Source: Rhizobium vallis (GTDB lineage Bacteria > Pseudomonadota > Alphaproteobacteria > Rhizobiales > Rhizobiaceae). Taken from it: DNA of 64,000 nt. This document shows, piece by piece, positions 25,287-35,714 of the stretch. Location of the stretch: contig NZ_ML133696.1 in assembly GCF_003985155.1 (NCBI RefSeq), forward strand, positions 1 to 64,000, written 5' to 3'. The translations under genes were made by a program, and so were the position numbers. The notes under the pieces are model-generated. The model did no database searches. It saw only the letters and a program-made list of their open reading frames with translations, and had not been told where the DNA came from. Positions within the stretch are counted from its first letter, which is position 1, and every line of letters begins with the position of its first letter.

Positions 25287-26753
25287 TCACGCCACCTCCT
25301 CGAACCGCTTCAGCTCCGCCGGCGCTCCGACTGTTTCGAGATAGAACCGCGTCAACAAATTCTTCGCCGTCAGCTGGCGATATTCCGCCGTGGCGCGCCA
25401 GTCGGTCAGCGGCTGGAAGTCGGCGTCGAAGGCGAAGCGGGCGGCTTCGATGGTTGCTTCCGTCCAGGGCTTGCCGATCAGTTCGGCCTCCACCGCGCGG
25501 GCGCGTTTCGGTGTTGCCGCCATGCCGCCGAAGGCGATGCGGATGTCGGTGACGATCTCGGCGTCATCGAGCGTCAGCAGGAAGGAGCCGAGCACGGCGG
25601 TGATGTCCTCGTCGCGGCGCTTGGTGATCTTGAAGGCGGCAAAGCGGCTGGTTTCCCTGGGATAGGGCACGAAGACGCTCTCGACGAATTCGCCGGGCCT
25701 GCGGTCCTGCTTGCCATAGGCGATGAAGAACTCCTCGAGCGGTATCCTGCGCTGGCCTTCCAGGGAGCGCAACGTCAGCGTGGCGCCGAGCGCGATCAGC
25801 GGCGGTGGGCTGTCGCCGATCGGCGAGCCGTTGGCGATGTTGCCGCCGATCGTGCCCATGTTGCGCACCTGTTCGCCGCCGATGCGGTCGATCAGCCGTC
25901 CGAGCGCCGGGATCTTTTTCGAGATCGCGGCAAAAGCGCCGCTGTAGCTGACGCCGGCGCCGATGGTGATGCCGTCCTCGCTCTGCGTGACCGATTGCAA
26001 TTCGCTCAGGTGATTGATGAAGACAACGGGGCTCAGCCGTCTCATCTGCTTCGTCACCCAGAGGCCAACATCGGTCGAGCCGGCGACGATGGTGGCATCG
26101 GGCTCCTGCGAGAGAATTTCCGCCAGCGCCTGGATCGAGGCCGGTACGATCAGCCGGTCTTCGCCATTCCCGATCCTGATGGTGCCGCTCGCCTGCATTG
26201 CCCAGAGCCGCGCGACGATTTCCGAGCGCCTGCGCTCCAGCGGGTCGAAGAGTGCGCTTGGCCGCGTCTGGCTCACCTGCTCGGCTGCCTTGACGATCGG
26301 CTCATAGCCCGTGCAGCGACAGAGATTGCCTTGCAAGGCTTTTTCGATCTGCCGGCGGCTCGGCTTCTCGGTCGTCAGCCAGAGGCCATAGAGCGACATG
26401 ACGAAGCCTGGCGTGCAGAAGCCGCATTGCGAGCCATGGCAATCCACAAGTGCCTGCTGCACCGGATGCAGCGCGCCGTCCCGGCCGGCTAGATGCTCGA
26501 CCGTCACCACATGGGTCGCGTGCAGCGAGCCCACGAAACGGATGCAGGCATTGACGGATTCATAGGCGAGCTTACCGTCGGCGAGCCTGCCGACAAGTAC
26601 CGTGCAGGCGCCGCAATCGCCTTCCGCGCATCCTTCCTTGGTGCCGGTCAGACGCCGCTTCAACCGCAGGAAATCGAGAAGCGTCTCGGTCGGCCTGACA
26701 TCGGTGAGCGCGATGTCCTCGCCATTCAGGATGAAGCGGATGCTGTCGTTCAT
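25287..26753 (-). CDS. xdhA: xanthine dehydrogenase, small (2Fe-2S and FAD) subunit
   Basis: Electron-transfer subunit of XdhAB. The 488-residue protein has the plant-ferredoxin-type cluster (CAEGDCGAC, C42/C47/C50) and the second cluster (CGFCTPGF with CRCTGY). These are followed by the FAD domain (TIGGNIANGSPIGDSPP). The ATG at 26753 follows GGGAA. It starts 28 bases after the end of bdhA, matching the bdhA-xdhA-xdhB operon described in Sinorhizobium meliloti. Confidence 0.94.
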   Translation of the reverse strand: MNDSIRFILNGEDIALTDVRPTETLLDFLRLKRRLTGTKEGCAEGDCGACTVLVGRLADGKLAYESVNACIRFVGSLHATHVVTVEHLAGRDGALHPVQQALVDCHGSQCGFCTPGFVMSLYGLWLTTEKPSRRQIEKALQGNLCRCTGYEPIVKAAEQVSQTRPSALFDPLERRRSEIVARLWAMQASGTIRIGNGEDRLIVPASIQALAEILSQEPDATIVAGSTDVGLWVTKQMRRLSPVVFINHLSELQSVTQSEDGITIGAGVSYSGAFAAISKKIPALGRLIDRIGGEQVRNMGTIGGNIANGSPIGDSPPPLIALGATLTLRSLEGQRRIPLEEFFIAYGKQDRRPGEFVESVFVPYPRETSRFAAFKITKRRDEDITAVLGSFLLTLDDAEIVTDIRIAFGGMAATPKRARAVEAELIGKPWTEATIEAARFAFDADFQPLTDWRATAEYRQLTAKNLLTRFYLETVGAPAELKRFEEVA

Positions 26754-26781
26754 GATATTCCCGGTTGTTTTTTCCAAATGG

Positions 26782-27558
26782 TTAAGCCGCCGTCCAGCCA
26801 CCGTCAATCGAGATGTGCGTACCGGTCACCTGGCGGGCGGCATCGCTCGCGATGTAGAGCGACAGCGCGCCGATCTCCTCGGCCTTGACGAATTCACGGG
26901 TCGGCTGTGCCTTGAGGATCACTTCGCTCTTCACCTGCTCCTCGGTCATGCCGCGGGCCTTGGCAGTGTCGGGTATCTGCTTCTCGACGAGCGGCGTCAG
27001 CACGTAGCCGGGGCAGATGGCGTTCACGGTCACGCCGAATTCGGCAAGTTCCAGGGCTGCCGTCTTCGTCAGGCCTAATATACCATGTTTTGCCGCCACA
27101 TAGGCGGATTTGAAGGGGGAGGCGACAAGCCCGTGCGCCGAGGCGATGTTGATGATGCGGCCATATTTCTTCGCCTTCATCAGCGGAATGGCGGCACGCA
27201 TGGTGTGGAAAGAGCTCGACAGATTGATTGCGATGATCTGGTCCCACTTCTCGATCGGGAAATCCTCGATCTTTTCGACATGCTGGATGCCGGCATTGTT
27301 GACGAGGACATCGACGGTGCCGAATGTCTTTGCAGCCGTTTCGATCAGGTCGGCGATCTCGGCGGGCTTGGTCATGTCGGCCGGATGGTAGATCGCCCGG
27401 CCCTTGGACAATGATTCAAGTCGCGCGACGATCGTCTTGATTTCATCGGCATTTCCGAAACCGTTGATGACGACATTGTCGCCCGTTTCGGCAAAGGCGG
27501 TGGCGATCGCAAGACCGATGCCGCTGGTGGAGCCGGTGACGACGACTGATCTGCTCAT
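26782..27558 (-). CDS. bdhA: D-3-hydroxybutyrate dehydrogenase
   Basis: NAD-dependent oxidation of 3-hydroxybutyrate to acetoacetate, used in PHB breakdown. The 258-residue short-chain dehydrogenase has the nucleotide motif TGSTSGIG, NNAG, the catalytic Ser region IASAHGLVASPFKSAYVAAK (Tyr/Lys pair), and the BdhA-typical AICPGYVLTPLVEKQIP. The ATG at 27558 gives the usual N-terminus. It is the first gene of the bdhA-xdhA-xdhB group, a known rhizobial linkage of unclear logic. Confidence 0.93.
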   Translation of the reverse strand: MSRSVVVTGSTSGIGLAIATAFAETGDNVVINGFGNADEIKTIVARLESLSKGRAIYHPADMTKPAEIADLIETAAKTFGTVDVLVNNAGIQHVEKIEDFPIEKWDQIIAINLSSSFHTMRAAIPLMKAKKYGRIINIASAHGLVASPFKSAYVAAKHGILGLTKTAALELAEFGVTVNAICPGYVLTPLVEKQIPDTAKARGMTEEQVKSEVILKAQPTREFVKAEEIGALSLYIASDAARQVTGTHISIDGGWTAA

Positions 27559-27712
27559 GCTGTTCTCTCCTGACATCGATGCTGCGTTGCAACGTTATGG
27601 CGAGGTTATGCCCAAAGCCGGCAGGCTGGCAATTCCGCTTTATTCGCTTTTCTCGCTTGCATCCGTGTCCTATTGATTTGTCTCGACAATCGACAGGTGA
27701 GGAGGGGTTTTC

Positions 27713-29206
<1,494 letters not shown>

Positions 29207-29222
29207 TTCCGGAGACGCCGGG

Positions 29223-30185
29223 TTATTCCTTCAGCCACGGCGTCGCCGTGCTCCAGAAGATCACGTTGGCACCGAGATAATCCTGGGCGAAGGCAGTGAA
29301 TTCCTGCTTGGTGAAGGGCTTCTTTGTCGCCGGGTTCTTGTAGGTCAGCGTCGGCTCCTGCACGGCGAGGCCGACATAGGCGAGCTTTCCCTTGTATTGG
29401 TTGAAGAAGGGATAGGAGTTCTTCATCTGCGCCTTGCGGTTCGGCACGATATCGGGACCACCGAGGCCGACATTGTTCTTTGCGGCGAAATCGAAAAGAC
29501 GGCCCATGTAGTTATGGTCGTTTTCCCATTCGCAGGGCCAGAAATTCACATATTGAACGACCATGGATTTTGCGAAGGCCTTGCGGGTGAAAGCGAGGTT
29601 TTCCATCTCGGCAGCGAAATAGGCATCGCAGCTATAGCCCTTCGGTTCGTGCTTGGGGTCGAGATCGATCGCGGTTTCCGGCAGGTTGACGCCGTAGACC
29701 CGGCCATCGAATTTTTCGGCGAGCGCTTTCAGTAGCGCCTGATAGCGTTCGCGCACGGCAGGATTCCATTGCTGCGCGACCCAGCCGGAACCGACAGGTT
29801 TGTTTTCGCCGGGATTATCGAACTGTGGGGTGAGGCCGCCGTCATATTCGGGTTCGGTCAGCATATAGTCGGGGATGTTGCGCGCCTTCGGACTGAAGAA
29901 GCGGTCCTGCACCTGGATGAACATCTTTTTGTTCAGTGCCTTGGCGATGGTGAGGTCTTGCTCGATCGCGGAAAAATCATACTGGCCCTTCGCCGGTTCC
30001 AGGCTTTTCCAGTTGTAGACGACCTGAACGCCTGAAATATCGGGCAGGGCAAGCGTGGCCTTTGCGGCAGCGAGATCGCCGGAGCTCGTATAGAGGAAGT
30101 TTTCCGGGGCGGAGGCGGCATGGGCAGCCTGCATCGGCAGAGCGAGGGCGGCAAGTGCGGCGAGAAATCTCTGAGATTTGTTCAT
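29223..30185 (-). CDS. exported TIM-barrel glycoside-hydrolase-like protein
   Basis: A 320-residue protein with a signal peptide (FLAALAALALPMQAAHA). The mature part has features of clan GH-A-like barrels: VQVVYNWKSLEPAKGQYDF, YGVNLPETAIDLD and FWPCEWEND. No substrate can be assigned. Conserved acidic residues E (LPETA) and E (PCEWE) could be catalytic. It converges on glpK with a 16-base gap and no terminator. An upstream extension to 30284 lacks signal-peptide character and was not used. Confidence 0.65.
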   Translation of the reverse strand: MNKSQRFLAALAALALPMQAAHAASAPENFLYTSSGDLAAAKATLALPDISGVQVVYNWKSLEPAKGQYDFSAIEQDLTIAKALNKKMFIQVQDRFFSPKARNIPDYMLTEPEYDGGLTPQFDNPGENKPVGSGWVAQQWNPAVRERYQALLKALAEKFDGRVYGVNLPETAIDLDPKHEPKGYSCDAYFAAEMENLAFTRKAFAKSMVVQYVNFWPCEWENDHNYMGRLFDFAAKNNVGLGGPDIVPNRKAQMKNSYPFFNQYKGKLAYVGLAVQEPTLTYKNPATKKPFTKQEFTAFAQDYLGANVIFWSTATPWLKE

Positions 30186-30378
30186 GGGGTTCTCGAATGA
30201 AAAGGCAATGGAAGTGCCGGCAGCTCTCCGGTTCAAAAAAGGCAACTCCATGACCGCCGATGTCCCGCTCGCAGGGACGCTCAAGCGTGGTGCTTACAAA
30301 CTTCTCCATCGATAATTTTTTGATGCGACCTGTCGGCTAAGCGGTTACTCCTTCGTCATTCGGAAAGAGGAGTGACCA

Positions 30379-30753
30379 ATGCTTTACGCAATCCTTTGTT
30401 ACGCCCATGAGGAAACCGTCTTCGCCTGGACCGAGGAGGAGGAGGCTGCCGTCATGGAGAAGCTTTACGCCGTGCAGGAGCCGCTTGCCAAAGCCGGCAA
30501 GCTTGGCCCGGTCGGCCGGCTGATGCCGACGACGGCTGCGACCACCGTGCGCAAGGGCAAGGACGAGGCTCTCGTCATCGATGGGCCTTTTGCGGAAACG
30601 AAAGAGGCGCTTCTCGGCTTCTACGTGGTTGACTTCGATACGCTCGATGGGGCGGTCGCCTTCACGAAGCAGCTTTCCTCGGTCAATCCCGGTTCCACCT
30701 CTTACGAAATTCGGCCTTTCTACGTGTTCAGGCCGGGAGATGCTGCATCATGA
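30379..30753 (+). CDS. DGPF/YCII-domain protein
   Basis: A 124-residue protein of the YCII-like superfamily with the hallmark DGPFAETKEALLGFYVVDF. Such DGPF proteins are regularly encoded next to ECF42-type sigma factors, and their biochemical role is not established. GAGGAG lies six bases before the ATG. Its TGA overlaps the ATG of the sigma-factor gene by four bases (ATGA), so the two are translationally coupled. Confidence 0.85.
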   Translation: MLYAILCYAHEETVFAWTEEEEAAVMEKLYAVQEPLAKAGKLGPVGRLMPTTAATTVRKGKDEALVIDGPFAETKEALLGFYVVDFDTLDGAVAFTKQLSSVNPGSTSYEIRPFYVFRPGDAAS

Positions 30754-32009
30754 CCGACATTGCCTGGATCGACCTCGCGCTTGCCTCTGCCCGCCCCAAG
30801 GCGCTCGGCGCGCTGCTGCGCTATTTCCGCGATCTCGATACCGCGGAAGAGGCGTTCCAGGAAGCTTGCCTCAGGGCGATCCGCACCTGGCCGGAGAAAG
30901 GGCCGCCGCGCGATCCGACGGCCTGGCTCATCTTCGTCGGGCGCAACAGCGGCATCGATGCCGTGCGCAAGCGGTCGAAGCTCCAGGCGCTGCCGGACGA
31001 GGATACGATCTCCGATACCGAGGATGCGGAAAGCGATATCGCCGGGCGGCTTGATGATTCCAACTATCGCGACGACATCCTGCGGCTTCTCTTCATCTGC
31101 TGCCATCCCGATCTGCCGGCTACCCAGCAGATCGCGCTGGCGCTGCGCATCGTTTCCGGCCTTTCGGTGCCGCAGATCGCCCGCGCCTTCCTGGTGTCCG
31201 AAAGCGCCATGGAGCAGCGCATCACCCGGGCCAAGGCGCGCGTCGCCAAGGCGGGCGTGCCTTTCGAAACACCGAGCCCTGGGGAGAGGGCGGAGCGGCT
31301 GTCGATCGTCAGCACGATGATCTATCTGATCTTCAACGAGGGCTACAGCCAGGCCGACCCGAAGCAGGAGGCGGCCGCCTTCAGCGACGAGGCAATCCGG
31401 CTGGCGCGGCTGATGCTGCATATCTTTCCATCGGAACCGGAACTGATGGGGCTGCTTGCGCTGATGCTTCTACAGATCTCGCGCCGGCCGGCGCGCTTCA
31501 GCGCCGAGGGTGAAATCGTGCTGCTCGAGGATCAGGACCGCTCGCTCTGGAACCAGCCCTTCATCAACGAGGCGCTGGTGCTGCTCGACAAGGCGCTACG
31601 TCACCGCCGGCCTGGCCCCTTCCAGCTTCAGGCGGCGATCGCGGCGATTCATTCCCGGGCAAAACGCGCGGAAGATACAGACTGGGTCGAGATCGATCTG
31701 CTCTATCGCGCGCTGGAGCGTATCCAGCCGTCGCCGGTCGTCACGCTCAATCGGGCGGTGGTGATTTCCAAATTGCAGGGGCCGCAGGCCGCGCTCGATG
31801 TCGTCGATCCGCTTGGCGAGAAGCTCGACGGCTATTTCTACTATCATGGTCTGCGCGGCAATCTGTTGAAGCAGCTCGGCCGCAATGGCCAGGCGCGCGA
31901 AGCCTTCGACCGCGCCATCGCGCTTGCCCAGTCCGCCGCGGAGGCTGCTCATATCCGTCACCAGATCGACAAGATGCAGGAAGAGGCCGCGCAGCTGGTC
32001 GCAAAATAA
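30750..32009 (+). CDS. ECF sigma factor with long C-terminal extension (ECF42-like)
   Basis: A 419-residue sigma-70 family protein. Region 2 is near residues 15-75 (DLDTAEEAFQEACLRAIRTWP), and region 4 near 125-165 (GLSVPQIARAFLVSESAMEQRI). The remaining roughly 240 residues form a helical, TPR-like extension (SPVVTLNRAVVISKLQGPQAAL). No anti-sigma gene is next to it, which is usual for ECF42 factors where the extension itself is thought to regulate. Coupling with the DGPF gene and the AHSA1-type gene downstream gives a typical ECF42 neighbourhood. Confidence 0.88.
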   Translation: MTDIAWIDLALASARPKALGALLRYFRDLDTAEEAFQEACLRAIRTWPEKGPPRDPTAWLIFVGRNSGIDAVRKRSKLQALPDEDTISDTEDAESDIAGRLDDSNYRDDILRLLFICCHPDLPATQQIALALRIVSGLSVPQIARAFLVSESAMEQRITRAKARVAKAGVPFETPSPGERAERLSIVSTMIYLIFNEGYSQADPKQEAAAFSDEAIRLARLMLHIFPSEPELMGLLALMLLQISRRPARFSAEGEIVLLEDQDRSLWNQPFINEALVLLDKALRHRRPGPFQLQAAIAAIHSRAKRAEDTDWVEIDLLYRALERIQPSPVVTLNRAVVISKLQGPQAALDVVDPLGEKLDGYFYYHGLRGNLLKQLGRNGQAREAFDRAIALAQSAAEAAHIRHQIDKMQEEAAQLVAK

Positions 32010-32099
32010 TTTCGGCGCGCTGTCGGAATGTCGAACTTCGACACGTCCTTGTAACAACCTGATACGAAACAGGTTTCATTCAAATGGAGAGATGTTGAA

Positions 32100-32567
32100 A
32101 TGACCGCCAGCACGCAGCATGAACTTGTCCTCGTTCGCGAATTCGACGCGCCGCGCGAGAAGATCTACAGGGCATGGACCGATCCGGAACTGCTGAAGCA
32201 GTGGTTCGTGCCGCGCCCTTGGAGCGTCGCGGACGCAACGCTCGACGTCCGCCCCGGCGGCTCCAGTGTCGTCGTCATGCAGGATCCCGACGGCAATCAA
32301 TACCCGAACCGCGGCGTCTATCTCGAGGTAATCGAGAACGAAAAGATCGTCTTCACCGATGCCTATAGCAGCGCCTGGGTACCGTCGGAAAAGCCCTTCT
32401 TCACGGGCGTCATCCTGCTCGAAGAACTCGGAAACGGCAGGACGAAGTATACCGCCATGGCGCTGCATTGGCGCGCCGAGGACAAGGAAGCGCATGAGAA
32501 GATGGGCTTCCATGAGGGATGGGGCAAGGCAGCGGACCAGCTGGCGGAACTGCTGGCGACGATGTGA
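32100..32567 (+). CDS. SRPBCC/AHSA1-domain protein
   Basis: A 155-residue START-like fold protein of the AHSA1 (activator of Hsp90 ATPase homologue) family. The hallmark opening LVREFDAPREKIYRAWTDPE and the late KMGFHEGWGKAADQLAELL are clear. Such proteins bind hydrophobic ligands, but the ligand here is unknown. It starts 90 bases after the sigma-factor gene and is likely under the same control. A terminator-like hairpin follows. Confidence 0.87.
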   Translation: MTASTQHELVLVREFDAPREKIYRAWTDPELLKQWFVPRPWSVADATLDVRPGGSSVVVMQDPDGNQYPNRGVYLEVIENEKIVFTDAYSSAWVPSEKPFFTGVILLEELGNGRTKYTAMALHWRAEDKEAHEKMGFHEGWGKAADQLAELLATM

Positions 32568-32575
32568 GCGATGGA

Positions 32576-32601
32576 GGCGGCGCGGTGAAGGCCGCGCCGC
32601 C
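32576..32601 (+). terminator. hairpin after the AHSA1-type gene
   Basis: A perfect 10-bp stem GGCGGCGCGG / CCGCGCCGCC with a 6-base loop starts 8 bases after the stop codon. A smaller hairpin (CCTCAC...GTGAGG) follows. No U-run is present. Confidence 0.55.
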
Positions 32602-32833
32602 CTCACGCCTCAAGTGTGGTGTGAGGTGGCTTGGAAGGTGATTCCGCCGATGCCTGGAAGTCGTTGAATTCAGATTCGAATTGCGCTGCGGGCACGTCGT
32701 TGGGTGTCCGTGGATGCTGCGCCCAAGACATTGCCCGCCTATCAAGATTCTCGAACATTCCGTTCCAGAGTTTGTATTTGCGTTCCCTCTTGCCGATCCT
32801 TATCTCCGGGCGGAATTCAATGGGATGCCGACA

Positions 32834-33895
32834 ATGGAACTGGGTCTTTATACCTTCGCGGACGTCAATCCTAATCCCTCCCGCAGCAAAGGAGCGGAAG
32901 GGGCAGAGCGGCTGAAGCATCTGATCGAGGAGATCGAGCTTGCCGATCAGGTCGGGCTCGACGTCTTCGGGCTCGGCGAGCATCACCGGCCGGATTATGC
33001 GGCATCGGCTCCCGCGGTGGCGTTGGCGGCGGCCGCCGTCAAGACCAAAAACATCCGGCTGACGAGCGCCGTCACCGTACTTTCCTCCGATGACCCGGTG
33101 CGCGTCTTCCAGCAGTTTTCGACGCTCGACCTGATTTCCAATGGCCGGGCCGAGATCATGGCGGGGCGCGGCTCCTTCATCGAGTCCTTCCCGCTGTTCG
33201 GCTACAATCTGGAAGATTACGACCAGCTCTTCGAGGAGAAGCTCGATCTGCTGCTGGCGCTGCGTGACGGCGAGACTGTGGATTGGAAGGGCGAGCTTCG
33301 TGCGCCGATCCAGGGGCGCGGCGTTTATCCCCGGCCGCTGCAGGATCCGCTGCCGCTGTGGGTCGCCGTCGGCGGGACGCCGCAATCGGTGGCGCGCGCC
33401 GGCGCGTTCGGTCTGCCGGTGGCGCTGGCGATCATCGGCGGCGAGCCGCGCCGTTTCGCACCGCTCTTCGATCTCTATCGCGAGGCGGCGCGCCGGGCAG
33501 GGCAGGACCAGACGAAGCTGAAGACCAGCATCAACGTCCACGGTTTCATTGCCGACACGACGGAAGCTGCTGCCGAGCAGTTTTACGGGCCGCAGGCCGA
33601 GGTGATGAACCGCATCGGCCGCGAGCGCGGCTGGGGGCCGACCAGCCGGGCGCATTTCGACATGTCGCGCGGGCCGAACGGCGCGCTCTTCCTCGGCGAT
33701 CCCGAGGTGGTCGCCGAAAAGATCATCGCCCATCACGCGCTTTTCAAGAACGACCGATTCCTGCTGCAGATGGCGATCGGCCTGATGCCGCATGATCAGA
33801 TCATGCGCGGCATCGAGCTCTACGGCACGAAAGTCGCGCCGATCGTCAGAAAGGCATTGACTGAAAAGGGCGAAGGGGCGAAAGCCTCAGCTTGA
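32834..33895 (+). CDS. LLM-class (luciferase-like) flavin-dependent oxidoreductase
   Basis: A 353-residue flavin monooxygenase-like protein. Recognisable stretches: MELGLYTFADVNPNP at the N-terminus, GLGEHHRPDYAASAPA, and LISNGRAEIMAGRGSFIES. Substrate is unknown. I chose the ATG at 32834 (GGGA eight bases upstream) because family members begin MELGLYTF. An ATG three codons earlier is possible, and extension to 32681 is not supported. It precedes a methionine aminopeptidase gene by 40 bases and may be co-transcribed with it. Confidence 0.85.
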   Translation: MELGLYTFADVNPNPSRSKGAEGAERLKHLIEEIELADQVGLDVFGLGEHHRPDYAASAPAVALAAAAVKTKNIRLTSAVTVLSSDDPVRVFQQFSTLDLISNGRAEIMAGRGSFIESFPLFGYNLEDYDQLFEEKLDLLLALRDGETVDWKGELRAPIQGRGVYPRPLQDPLPLWVAVGGTPQSVARAGAFGLPVALAIIGGEPRRFAPLFDLYREAARRAGQDQTKLKTSINVHGFIADTTEAAAEQFYGPQAEVMNRIGRERGWGPTSRAHFDMSRGPNGALFLGDPEVVAEKIIAHHALFKNDRFLLQMAIGLMPHDQIMRGIELYGTKVAPIVRKALTEKGEGAKASA

Positions 33896-33935
33896 GGCGG
33901 CCGCGGCCGTCCCTGCGCAAGGCCGGAACAGACGA

Positions 33936-34694
33936 ATGGTTATCGCAAACGACGATGAACTGGTGAAGCTGAAGGAGATCGGCCGCATCTGCGCCAATGC
34001 CATCCAGGTAATGGCGGCGGCGATGGAGCCCGGCATGACGACGCTGGAGCTCGACCAGATCGGCCGCAAGGTGCTCGAGGCCTCGGGCGCACGCTCGGCG
34101 CCGGAGTTCTGCTACCAGTTTCCGGGCGCGACCTGCATCAGCATCAACGAAGAAATTGCCCACGGCATTCCCGGCCCGCGCGTCATCCGCGCCGGTGATC
34201 TCATCAATATCGACGTTTCCGCTGAGAAGGACGGCTTCTTCGCCGATACCGGCGCTTCCTTCGCGGTGCCGCCGGTCAAGCCGAAGATCGAGCGGCTCTG
34301 CCGCGACGGCAGGCGGGCGCTCTGGGTCGGGCTCAACCAGGTGAAATCGGGAGAGCCACTGGCAAAGATCGGCACCGCCGTTGGCGCGTTTGCGCAAAAG
34401 AACCGCTATACGCTGGTCGCCAACCTGGCCAGCCACGGCGTCGGCCGCTCGCTGCATGAGGAGCCGGCCGAGCTTTCGACCTGGCCGGACCCTTCGGAAA
34501 AACGCGTCATGACGGATGGTCTCGTCTTTACGGTCGAGCCCTTCCTGTCGCTCGGCGCGACCTGGGCCGAAGGCGGCGACGATGCCTGGACGCTCTATGC
34601 CGATCCGAAGGCGCCGACCGTGCAATATGAGCATACCGTGGTTGCGACGCGGAATGGGCCGATGATTTTGACGCTGCCGGATGAACGGGGATAG
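33936..34694 (+). CDS. map: methionine aminopeptidase, type I
   Basis: Removes the N-terminal Met of nascent proteins. The 252-residue pita-bread-fold enzyme keeps all five metal ligands in context: INIDVSAEKDGFFADTG (two Asp), SHGVGRSLHEEP (His), FTVEPFL (Glu) and QYEHTVV (Glu). Rhizobia usually have another map elsewhere, so this may be a paralogue with a specialised role. That cannot be checked here. Likely co-transcribed with the LLM oxidoreductase gene. Confidence 0.92.
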   Translation: MVIANDDELVKLKEIGRICANAIQVMAAAMEPGMTTLELDQIGRKVLEASGARSAPEFCYQFPGATCISINEEIAHGIPGPRVIRAGDLINIDVSAEKDGFFADTGASFAVPPVKPKIERLCRDGRRALWVGLNQVKSGEPLAKIGTAVGAFAQKNRYTLVANLASHGVGRSLHEEPAELSTWPDPSEKRVMTDGLVFTVEPFLSLGATWAEGGDDAWTLYADPKAPTVQYEHTVVATRNGPMILTLPDERG

Positions 34695-34713
34695 CGGGAC
34701 GCTCCCTCCTCCT

Positions 34714-34852
34714 CCCTCATTCCTGTGCCTGTCACAGGAATCCAGCCACCGCGCGTCCGCGCGGTGAATGAATCTACGACCATCATTAAAGAGTCTCCCG
34801 CGCCCAAGGACTTGGGCGCACTGGATTCCTGTGACGAGCACAGGAATGAGGG
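34714..34852. repeat. rhizobial intergenic palindromic repeat (second type)
   Basis: Two 32-base inverted arms, CCCTCATTCCTGTGCCTGTC... and its near-exact complement ending CACAGGAATGAGGG, enclose about 75 bases. Smaller palindromes lie inside the arms (CCTGTGCCTGTCACAGG) and between them (CGCCCAAGGACTTGGGCG). It is unrelated to the RIME-type copies and fills the gap between map and the padR-type gene. Confidence 0.8.
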
Positions 34853-34973
34853 AGGGGAGGCTGGCACACCTGTCAAATCTTCCGCCCGTATACCGGGAAA
34901 CCGCATGACCGGATGGGTGCTGTAGTGCCTCTTCTCGCACGCACCGAATGCGGACGTACCCGACATGGAGCCC

Positions 34974-35549
34974 TCACCCCTGCGTTTCCGGCCGCCCGCC
35001 CTGCAGGATCTCCGTGGCGGCGCGTTCGAGGATGGCGGCGATGCGGGCGGCTTCGGGTTTGGACCAGGGATAGCGCATCCTGAGTGCCGAGCGCAGCAGC
35101 ATGCGGGCGGCGCGGATGTCGCCGCCGTCCTGCATGAAGTCGCCGTCATCGCCTTCGTCGGCGCCGTGACGATCGCTTTCGAAGACACGCTTCACATAGG
35201 CCATCTTCTCGCCGATGCGTTCGAGCTTGGCGAGCGTGTGCAGGATCATCTCGCGGTTTTCCGCAACACGCCGGCGACCGGTCTCGGTGATGCGGTAGAG
35301 CTTCTTGGCGCCCTCGGCCTCCACTTCCGCCAGACCGGTTTCCTCGAGATAGGTGAGCGCGGGATAGATGACGCCGGGGCTCGGCACGTAGAAGCCGCCG
35401 GAGCGCTCCTCCAGGATCTTGATCAATTCATAGCCATGGCACGGCCGCTCGTCGAGCAAAGCCAGGATGACGAGCTGCAGGTCGCCGGCTGCGAATTTGC
35501 GGCCCATGCGAAAACCTCCGCCGAACATGCCGCCTTTAAAACCTCTCAT
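34974..35549 (-). CDS. PadR-family transcriptional regulator
   Basis: A 191-residue regulator. It has an N-terminal Gly/Phe/Met-rich lead (MRGFKGGMFGGGFRMGRKF), then the PadR winged helix (LQLVILALLDERPCHGYELI, GVIYPALTYLEETGL, KKLYRITETGRR), then a helical dimerisation region. The ATG at 35549 has AAAGGG upstream, and an ATG five codons earlier is weaker. It is divergent from an MFS transporter that is the most likely target. TATRTCGT repeats lie between them. Confidence 0.88.
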   Translation of the reverse strand: MRGFKGGMFGGGFRMGRKFAAGDLQLVILALLDERPCHGYELIKILEERSGGFYVPSPGVIYPALTYLEETGLAEVEAEGAKKLYRITETGRRRVAENREMILHTLAKLERIGEKMAYVKRVFESDRHGADEGDDGDFMQDGGDIRAARMLLRSALRMRYPWSKPEAARIAAILERAATEILQGGRPETQG

Positions 35550-35571
35550 GGTTTTCCCTTTCATCGTTGGA

Positions 35572-35605
35572 TATATCGTTGACTATGTCGTAAAATATAT
35601 ATCGT
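35572..35605. promoter_or_regulatory. three direct TATRTCGT repeats, possible PadR operator
   Basis: TATATCGT at 35572, TATGTCGT at 35584 and TATATCGT at 35598 lie in a very AT-rich stretch 23-56 bases before the padR-type start. The MFS gene starts 110 bases to the right. Their placement in a divergent promoter region fits an autoregulatory operator. Confidence 0.45.
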
Positions 35606-35714
35606 AAGATAATGCATTTCAAGAGCGGTGGCGAAAATCCGACCTTTCGAGGAATTGATCGATCGATCAGAATTACTCGTTTGTGGCGAATGTGCTGCGG
35701 CGCGATAAGCGTGC

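Noticed and set aside
33846..34940. Minus-strand frame over map and the adjoining repeat
   Set aside because: It reads through the palindromic repeat, giving a peptide that reflects the repeat and not a gene.
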